A stretch of 64,000 bases of DNA. Origin: Calycina herbarum (taxonomy: Eukaryota > Ascomycota > Leotiomycetes > Helotiales > Pezizellaceae). The notes beneath the pieces were generated by a model. That model was not told the origin of the DNA. It did no database searches and saw nothing but the letters and a program-made list of their open reading frames with translations. Every line of letters begins with the position of its first letter. Positions within the stretch are counted from its first letter, which is position 1. The stretch covers positions 186,001 through 250,000 of the forward strand of contig LLEY01000013.1 in assembly GCA_001414485.1 (NCBI GenBank), in the 5' to 3' direction. The translations under genes and the position numbers were made by a program. Positions 56,562 to 64,000 of this stretch are shown here, in pieces.

Positions 56562-57384
56562 GTGCCTAAGATGTCCAGCGACGACTCCTACAATAGCCTT
56601 CATTTAAAGATTTTCAAAAAGGATGAAGATGGCGATGGTAATTATCAGTGGGTCAATCTAAAGAAAGAACTAGAAAAGTTATGGAAGGGCTATATCCTCA
56701 TGGCTCAAAGTACTCATTCTATTTCTGCAACTTTATTGATAGTTCTTCGACATCTGCGTACTGAACATCTTATTACTGAACTCTCCCTTCTCTCAGACCC
56801 TATAATAAAGATTCATCGAATTTTATTTACATTCTACTCTGTTCTTACTATGGATTACTGGAAAGTTTCATCAGATCAAGGAAAACCAGACAACCAACCA
56901 ACTAAAGGTTTATGGGAACTGAGTAGAAGCAAAAAAAAAAAATGCGGCTCTCTCTGAGGACTCTTTCAAAGAGCTGTCCCACACTGCTCAGACCCTTGCT
57001 AGTGAATATTTACCACAAGAGAGCGCTTGTTCACTTGAAAAGGAATGGAAAGAGGAGAGTTTGAAGACTGAAATTCCTGGAGAAGGCGTCTTGGGGCTGG
57101 CGATACAGTGCATCTGTAACTTGTTGAAACCTATAGACCACGAGCGTGCGATCGAACTGGTCCTTAATTCTTCAAAAGAATTAGTAAAGCACATCAACGA
57201 GAACAAGGATTTCTTCCCACGTCTTGGCCTTCCTAAAACGATATTTATTGGTCTTAGCAAGATGCCTGGCACTCCTGGCTCTTTACAATACATAGTTGGT
57301 GCTTCATCGTTAAAATTCCCAAAATACTTCCCTTCAATTATTGATGATACTCATTATCACAAGCGCAAGGAGTTGATAGATTAA
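56562..57384 (+). pseudogene. Hypothetical gene interrupted at an A12 run
   Basis: The first frame (131 codons from ATG 56562) passes into a run of twelve A residues at 56931-56942 and stops soon after. In the next frame, immediately after the run, good coding sequence resumes (AALSEDSFKELSHTAQTLA...) and continues to TAA at 57382. Joined across the run it would be about 270 residues, mostly helical and charged, of unknown family. A single-base length change in a homopolymer is the simplest explanation, either a true mutation or a sequencing or assembly error; transcriptional slippage is a remote option. I found no in-phase intron. More broken coding-like sequence follows to about 57770. Confidence 0.4.
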
Positions 57385-58977
57385 ATACACACCACCTGTA
57401 CTACACGACAAGATCTTTCTTTCAATTTCAAGAAGGCAATTCAAGAGGGTTTTCAAGAGAGTTTTCAAGAGGTGTCACCAGAGGCAGCAACGCGAATACG
57501 TAAGGCTGCGGACCCTGATTTGCTCACATCACTTCACTATGGTCAAGCGTACAAGGTATTTAAGACAACGGTAAAGACAAAGAGACTTTTGCCACCCGAG
57601 GCCCATGTCTAAAGTGTTCAACTATCTGCAAAGAGTTCAAAGGAAGTCTACCTGACCTTTTTAAGGATGAGCCTTTATATCAGATGAATGATTGCGCTGA
57701 AGATGAGTGGATATTAAAGGTTAAAGGTAATAGGTTGACCCTGCCAAGTCAACTGGATAGTGGGAATTAAAGTTGTGGAAAAGTTATGCAAGGAAACTGT
57801 CCAAGGTAAACCACATTTCATTTGATGTTGAGAACATGATCAGGGTCTATTTAAACACGTGAAGTAGTCGTTGTTTGTCCTTATCATTCTCCCACCTTTC
57901 CAACAATGGCTCAATCAATTCTCCGAATCTATATCGCGAAGATGGGGACAACCAGCTCTCCAAATATCGAGTGGATCTGTAAACTCGGTACAACCTCAGT
58001 CCCTCTCTTGCCCCTCAGCTCACCTGAAAACTCGGGTTGGCCACATCGACAGGGTGAAGTGACCAATGTTTCACCCTTTCTTGGTCAATTAATTTATTCT
58101 TTATTCTTGGTTGGAGAGTTGATAACTGATCTTTTAGACCCGCGCCGATGTTACAATTTCGTGGTACTGTTGACGTCTAAATCACACCACCGGATCATCA
58201 ACCAAATCCGATCAGTCTTCGCAAGAAAACACTGAAAATTTTGTCTAAATCATCTGCGCAGAAAAAAAAAACATCTAAGCCACGTTCCTATCTACCTACG
58301 TGGAGTGGCTCCTTTCAATTTCGGTTTCATGGGAATCGCTTTCAAAACTCAGTCAACTCACAAAAATCACCAACGGCCTACCAGCTACTACCTATTCTTC
58401 ACTGCTACCATGCCTGCCTGCCTTGGCTCGCACACGTCAATAGCTATACCAACTCCCAATTATCATATTACCCGTGGTAGCAACCTCCTCGACTTAATTC
58501 AAGATCCCGAGGAGCAAGGGGATCTCAAGTGTTTCCATCCGAGGAACGAATGTGGCCGGGTTTGCTATCTCAAGTTAAGCCCTAAAACATTTAAATAGAA
58601 TGCAGTGCACATAGTCTATTTCTAGAAGGAATTAATTCTTTCTATAAGCGTTAAGACTCGATTTTCTTGATGGGGTCTTGGCGTTCCTTGGCAGGAAGAC
58701 CCAGGCCTCTAACTCCTCTACTCCAGTCAGATGGAAACTTGGGTCAGCCCTCCTATCCTACCTATCCTACCTTCTCAACAATCAATCCCACCTGCGAAAA
58801 GACAAAGGACTTGGAAGATGACCAGCGACAGCTACCTCGCAGTGAGTGCACCATAAACTACCCATCCCGTCATCTCAAGCCCACCTCCTGCAAATCCCCT
58901 CACCAGAAGCTATCTCGAGGTTTCCAAACCGATCCCCTCCCCTCACCAATTGATTCAACCCCAAGAAATCAATCAAG
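57385..58977. other. Gene-poor stretch with coding-like fragments
   Basis: Fragments such as a Gln/Glu/Phe-rich stretch near 57430-57600 look coding-like but are broken by stops. Frames at 57906-58235 and 58305-58598 lack recognisable features. No gene is supported. The promoter of the next gene lies at the right end. Confidence 0.35.
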
Positions 58978-59826
58978 ATGCCTTCCAATTCCTCCAAACG
59001 AACGTTCGATTCCCTCTCGACGCCCAGTGGCAACGAACTATCTTCGCGCCCCTCACCCAACAAGAAATCGCGCGTCGCGGACCCAACTCCTCTGTGGGAA
59101 ATGATTACGGGCCTCCAACCATTGGAAATCTCAACAATCCTTTACAACATCTGCTCCGAAGATCCTTCACGCGCCGACCTCGTACGATCCGCACATGCTG
59201 CTCGACTAGCTGAAGAGCGCAAACGTCCTCCCACGAATTTCGACTCGATTTCGAAGGATTGCTGGCATACTCTCAATACGAAGTACAAACGATTGTCTTG
59301 CTCGAAACAATGCGATGTCATGGGCGATATCGACGATGTTCTCAATAGCAGTATAACTGCCATCTTGGAGAAATCAGGACCGGAAACCAGGTGGGAGACG
59401 CGACGGAATGCGCTGGAGGTGTTGAGGAAGATCAGCAAGAGTATTATGCTTTGTGATGAACAGCAGATTAGGCATGAGTTAATGAAGGATAATGTTATGT
59501 TGACTTCATTTGCGGAAGCTATGTTGGACTTGGCGCAGGCCATGACTGCAGAGGAGAGGGAGAGGTATAAAGATGAGGGGTTGTATGAGAAATTGGTGGA
59601 GTTGCAGACGGAGTGTGAGTGGGAGTATGATATGCCAGGACTGAGGGAGATATATGAGCTGTTTGATGGAGATCTGGCGGATGATGACGGTGATGACGAA
59701 GAAGAAAATGAGGAGGATGATGAAGAGTGTCAAATCATAAGTTCGTCGAAGCCAGCACAAACATCTCCCAGGCCAGCTACACCACCCCAACGGACTCGAG
59801 TATTCAGTGTCATTGAACTTGACTGA
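58978..59826 (+). CDS. Nuclear-type protein with acidic tail, possible Cut8/STS1-like, 282 aa
   Basis: A single frame of 282 residues starting at ATG 58978. The N-terminus is Ser/Pro-rich with a basic patch (SPNKKSR) resembling a nuclear localisation signal. A helical segment PLWEMITGLQPLEISTILYN is followed by a longer helical domain (about residues 85-210), then a strongly acidic run (DDDGDDEEENEEDD) and a Ser/Thr/Pro tail. The order (basic N-terminus, short dimer-like helices with LEISTIL, helical bundle) recalls Cut8/STS1, which tethers proteasomes at the nuclear envelope, but the similarity is weak and is offered as a suggestion only. It could be a diverged paralogue or an unrelated lineage-specific protein. 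Confidence 0.6.
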   Translation: MPSNSSKRTFDSLSTPSGNELSSRPSPNKKSRVADPTPLWEMITGLQPLEISTILYNICSEDPSRADLVRSAHAARLAEERKRPPTNFDSISKDCWHTLNTKYKRLSCSKQCDVMGDIDDVLNSSITAILEKSGPETRWETRRNALEVLRKISKSIMLCDEQQIRHELMKDNVMLTSFAEAMLDLAQAMTAEERERYKDEGLYEKLVELQTECEWEYDMPGLREIYELFDGDLADDDGDDEEENEEDDEECQIISSSKPAQTSPRPATPPQRTRVFSVIELD

Positions 59827-61049
59827 ATCGATATCGACTTCTTAACGCAATATATTCTCGCCAAAACTCATAAGCCCGACCCTTGACCACGCAGTTTGGT
59901 ACTTCAATGGTCATATTACGTCGATCATAGAACAATTTATTGTATCTTGGGGGACGCAGAAGTAGTGTTGGTTCGTGAGCTTTAAGCCACTTGCTTAACT
60001 TAACAGCTCGCTACAATCGCCAGATGTACAACATTCTCCTTTGCTTTGTATAATATGAGATATGTACAGTACTCAAAGTACTTGAGTTCCCCTCAAATGG
60101 TATTTAGTTAGCTGAGAACGAACTGACAACAGATGATGTTTCCATTCTCACAATGATTACAAATCCTCGTACAACATGATTACTTTCCAGCATCTGATGA
60201 AAACTATATATTATCCCGTCGCCCAAAGAAAACATCATGTTTCATGCTTATGAACAGAGCTTTGTTACGGAACCATCCGAAAGATAAGGCTATCGATCAA
60301 CGAATCACAATTGGACGAAAATAAAACATCCTTCACTCACTCCAGGAAGAGAGGTGATTAGGATTTTCGGATTCTGCGGAGACATAATAAAAGTTGAAAA
60401 CCACTGAAACTCTATTAGTCTTGGAACCACGTACACGCCAATTTTACCATGCAATGGTTCGATCACTCCAGGTCAAATGAGCCTCCTGAATGGCTGGGGT
60501 TTGAACTCTAAAGACTGGTGCCTGCCCAGAACTATGGGCCATCGTTTCTTGCTGGGAACAATCTGGATGAGGTTCATCGATGAATGCTTGAGATGGCACT
60601 GTTGGTCGTATAGCCTTGGCAACAGCCTTGGAACTGGCTTCATGCGAAAGGACCGGATTTATCTCCGTACATACGGAGCGGAGTTAGGATTAGAATTGGT
60701 TGTGAAGCATCTCGATGGGCGAGTGTCTTGAGCAAAATTGTACAATATCGAGAAAGTGTTGGTATCAATCAAAATGTCTGGATTTTCTTGCGGCCCTGCC
60801 ATGGAATTCGAGATCAAACTTGTCAATGCAATGTTCGTTGTCCTTATGTAGTACTCGGCTCCCTCCGGCTCCTACACATATTTCAGACGGTCCAGAATGA
60901 GGCATAAACAACCCGATTGGCGAACGCATGTTTAAGCTTTATATGAAGCTGTTGATGGTTGAAAATCTGTAAAAATCTGGCGTTAGGAAAGATTCCTCGT
61001 TCGAGAAGTATGGCACGGATCATCCCTCTGGTCAAAGGCAAACCTGGTA
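59827..61049. other. Intergenic, no gene seen
   Basis: 1.2 kb with only short frames (for example 60477-60731) lacking features. The right edge is bounded by the MITE. Confidence 0.4.
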
Positions 61050-61140
61050 CTATCCCCCCCTTTAACTGTCTGTCATGTGCAAGGGTGATTTGGCCGTGAA
61101 AATGTCTGTGCGTCTACAGACAGTTAAGGGGGGGGGATAG
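61050..61140. mobile_element. 91-bp MITE with near-perfect inverted ends and TA duplication
   Basis: The left end CTATCCCCCCCTTTAACTG and the right end, inverse complement CTATCCCCCCCCTTAACTG, match over about 24 bases (through CTGTCTG), differing only around the C run. TA is present on both sides (61048-61049 and 61141-61142). The interior is about 40 bp and non-coding. This is a minimal Tc1/mariner-like miniature element. It lies about 380 bp upstream of the regulator ATG at 61524. Confidence 0.75.
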
Positions 61141-61523
61141 TACATTTGAAGTTAGATTTGTCATGTTGCTCACCTATCTCCTTTGTACGGCAAGAACTAC
61201 TCGTGACTCTTGACGGGCGTCACCAAACTAACATCGCTGACCGACGCTTACTACCTGACACCTCCAGGTTATTACCACCCCTTTCGCAACGAATAATAAA
61301 CAACAAAATACATTCGGTACCGTGTCGGATTTTCATACTATCCGAGTCCCGCTTAAGGCCCGCAGCTCCGGCAACACTCAACTCTGGCTTGCAAACCTCG
61401 ACCAGGACGTCAACTCATCACAAAGCCCTTCCATCTCCCCAAGTGCTGTTTTCCCTGAGTTTGTTTCGCAACTGCACCCATTCGCATCTCAGCGATTTCA
61501 AGACCAAATATTTCACGAAAGGA

Positions 61524-64000
61524 ATGAGCCCAATGGAGTCGGTGACGCCTTCAGCAGGCCTTCCGGATAGCTTATCTCACGCATACAGTCCACCGACCCC
61601 GGAGAAAAGAGCTCGATTGTCCTGTGTCAATTGCCGCAAGCGAAAGGTGGCTTTCACCCTGTCCCTGAATCTCCTTATTCTATCCGGGGTTCTATCCGGT
61701 CTTTCACTGACCAAGCATTTTGATAGGTGAAATGCGATCGAAGAGAACCTTTCTGTACAGCCTGTGAGAAACACCAAGAGCAATGTGTCTTCCCCCTGGA
61801 GAGAAAGCGGGTTGTCCGCCGTTCGTGAGTGTATACAGCCTATTACTTGTTTCGAAGGAAAACTAATTCGAAAAAGGGCATATAAAGATATGGCTCAGAT
61901 AGGTGCCCTTGAAGGTCCGTTCTCGCTCACACTAACTCTGAACACAGGTTGGCGAAAATGGAACGGCTCATCTCGGATTTTGGTGTAACTCCAGGAAGTG
62001 AGGATGGCGCTTCCCCGGCAATCTCGGATGCCAGTCTACCTGACACTGTTATCAAGAAAGAGAAATCTTTCAAAAGAATTCACCATTTGGTACTACCTTC
62101 GCCCGTTGAAGAAACCGATTTCGCTTGGGCAATTCCCGAAGCAGACCCCCGAACCCCAACAGAACTCACGAAGAAGATCCCAGTTGATCCTGACGAAGGA
62201 TTCAAAGGTCCGTAATCAACAATTCCATTATGCTTACTGTTTACTGATTAGCGGTTCGCAGGTCCATGCTCTTTATTCTCGACCAAAGGCGTGAGGTGGG
62301 TCAATGAAATGGTTGGTGATGACAGCTTTAGTCAAATGTTGTCGACATTCAAATCGTCTCGAAGAGCTAGGGAACTTGAATTTGACATGGCAGTGCGGCA
62401 TCCTTTACCACCTCCTGATATTCTGATTGCTTGCGCCACTTGTGCGTAAAAACGATTGTCCTCTAACATGAATTCAACTAATTGTGATATGAAAGCCTAC
62501 CTTGCAACACTCAACCGAGATATAAGCTTGTTCCAAGAGAATGTCATCATGGATGGACTACGAGATTACTTGGCAGGCAATGTTCCTCGTGGGAATGGGG
62601 TAAGAAATATTCAATTTTGAACTCCTGATGAAAATCGTGCATTTTGACCATGCCTTACTTCACGCGTACCATTACTCAGTATCGAAGCTGACCACATTCT
62701 CATTTAGTGGTATGCTGCTATAAACATTATTATTGCACATGCACTACGCAATGAGCCAGCTTTAGCAGGACGAATGCCGAACTCAGATTGTGACAAATAC
62801 GTCTATAACGTGTAAAGTCCATGGTCCATGAGGATCTAAGCAGAGGTGAGCTGACAAGCCGCAGGTTGGGTTTGATACCATCAATTATTTTAGCTCCAAT
62901 AAACGAGCTAAGTATTGGAGCTCTGTTATCCACAGTAAGCATATCTCACTGTTGCTGAGGTAAAATCTAATAGCCAAGGTACTTTATTTCATGTTCAATT
63001 TCGAAAACCAGTCTTCGACGTCAATTCTCAGCATTGCGTTGCAACATATGAGCATGGCTCGCTATGGCGCCAACGTCAGACCCCACGATATCTCTGAGGC
63101 GAATTTCCAATGCAGACGAAGGCTTTTCTGGAATGGTTATGTTCTCGACATGGACCATTCGCTAAGACTCGGGAAACCGACCAGCATTAGCCCAGATATC
63201 CCTGTGGATCTGCCTGAACCTATACCTAGCGATGGGATTGGCGTCCGTAAAGTGGGTGGTGTTAACATCCACTTTCTTAGAGAGCACGTCTTACTGGCAA
63301 AGATTCAAGGCAAAATGTATGATCGCCTCTATTCTGACAAATCTCAGCGGCAGTCTGCTGAGCAACTATACGCCAACATCGACGAGCTCGACGACGATCT
63401 TCAATTCTGGAAAGAGAATTCGCCTGATGTGCTACAGCCACTGACCCCATTAGATCGTTCCAACTATGAAACCTTAATATTTCTCACGGTTCTTCACTAT
63501 ACCTACTTTCAGTTGATAATCGCCGTACACTCTGTGGTATTTCATGGTTTTGGTGCGCATAATGCCAATGACCGAGATGAAAGAATCATTGGGAGTGTGG
63601 CGTTGTGTGTTGGTGCCGCCAGGGCTTCAATAGCTCTACTAAACTACCACGATGATTCCCATCCATTTACTCGGTATGCGCTCCTTGCTTCCAGCGTGTG
63701 ATATTTGTGATTAACAACGGAATTTAGCTATCTCGTCAATCATGTTGCATGGAGTGTCGATATCTTGTTTATGAATATCCTCCAAAACAAGTCGAGCCCC
63801 AAAGTTATGGAAGATCTGAAAATGTTGCAAAGAATCGTTGAATTCTACGAATCTTACGATGCAGACTGCAATGAATCAGTGGCGTACAAGATCACCAAGT
63901 CTATGCACACCGTTGCCTCGAAAGCTGTCCAAATGGCTCAGAATGAACCCACCGTACCTTCGATTGGGGAACAGTTATCAGGGCTCGGGATCAACAACTC
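61524..64000 (+). CDS. Zn2Cys6 transcription factor, 3' end outside the window
   Basis: Exon 1, 61524-61646, ends inside the zinc cluster; exon 2, 61727-61824, completes it: CVNCRKRKVKC then CTAC and EKHQEQC, a standard Zn2Cys6 motif. Exon 3 begins at 61948 (LAKMERLISDFG, a short coiled linker), exon 4 is 62262-62441 and exon 5 starts at 62496, with further exons beyond. The middle domain is the fungal-specific transcription factor domain (for example RRRLFWNGYVLDMDHSLRLGKP and the segment near 63050-63200). The coding sequence continues through the window end, so the C-terminus is not seen. The phases of the first five exons agree. A regulator of unknown target. The ATG at 61524 (MSPMESV) is chosen because the zinc cluster then lies about 35 residues in. 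The MITE lies in its promoter. Confidence 0.8.

Noticed and set aside
1..64000. tRNA, rRNA or CRISPR features
   Set aside because: No tRNA B-box with matching cloverleaf, no rRNA-like sequence and no regularly spaced direct repeats were noticed; CRISPR arrays are not expected in a fungal genome.

Overview
The window is chromosomal DNA of a filamentous ascomycete. Genes have short GT-AG introns (mostly 45-100 bp) with CTAAC/CTAAT-like branch points. It carries Zn2Cys6 regulators, a fungal PKS-NRPS, a Ser/Thr-rich GH18 chitinase and AT-rich islands. The gene set resembles a Leotiomycete (Helotiales), but that placement is inferred from protein style, not from a search.

Layout. 0-17 kb: a hypothetical protein gene; a four-exon gene for an Ala-rich secreted protein; a long stretch without genes (4.0-8.6 kb); two convergent genes for related four-span membrane proteins; a GH78 alpha-L-rhamnosidase between AT-rich islands, one holding a 476-bp MITE; and a secreted Cys/Thr-rich protein built of two duplicated modules, with an in-frame stop. 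17.2-41.6 kb: a secondary-metabolite cluster made of an intact 3,956-residue PKS-NRPS (KS-AT-DH-MT-psiER-KR-ACP-C-A-T-R, eight exons), an AflR-type Zn2Cys6 regulator, a rhodopsin-like 7TM protein, a cytochrome P450, an MFS exporter and a stand-alone trans-enoyl reductase. 42.7 kb: a tiny secreted six-cysteine peptide gene with 6-nt and 9-nt microexons. 45-52 kb: a putative membrane protein, a DUF924/EF-hand fusion, a ketopantoate-reductase-like gene with a frame discontinuity, and a GH18 chitinase with a long Ser/Thr-rich tail. 52.4-58.9 kb: an AT-rich, gene-poor zone with a low-confidence gene and decayed reading frames. 59-64 kb: an acidic-tailed nuclear-type protein, a 91-bp MITE, and a Zn2Cys6 regulator cut by the window end.

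How the cluster should work (inference from family knowledge): the PKS half builds a C-methylated polyketide, with enoyl reduction supplied in trans because the megasynthase region between MT and KR shows no recognisable NADPH-binding ER core. The NRPS half condenses the chain with an amino acid, and the R domain, whose YxxxK pair is intact, releases the product, possibly as an aldehyde. The P450 would tailor it, the MFS protein export it, and the AflR-type factor switch the genes on. A CTCCGA-containing motif lies upstream of the PKS-NRPS, P450, MFS and enoyl reductase genes and is a candidate regulator site.

Splice sites were placed by reading donors, acceptors, branch points and phase by eye. 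Joins given with exact coordinates keep the reading frame, but none is confirmed by transcript data.
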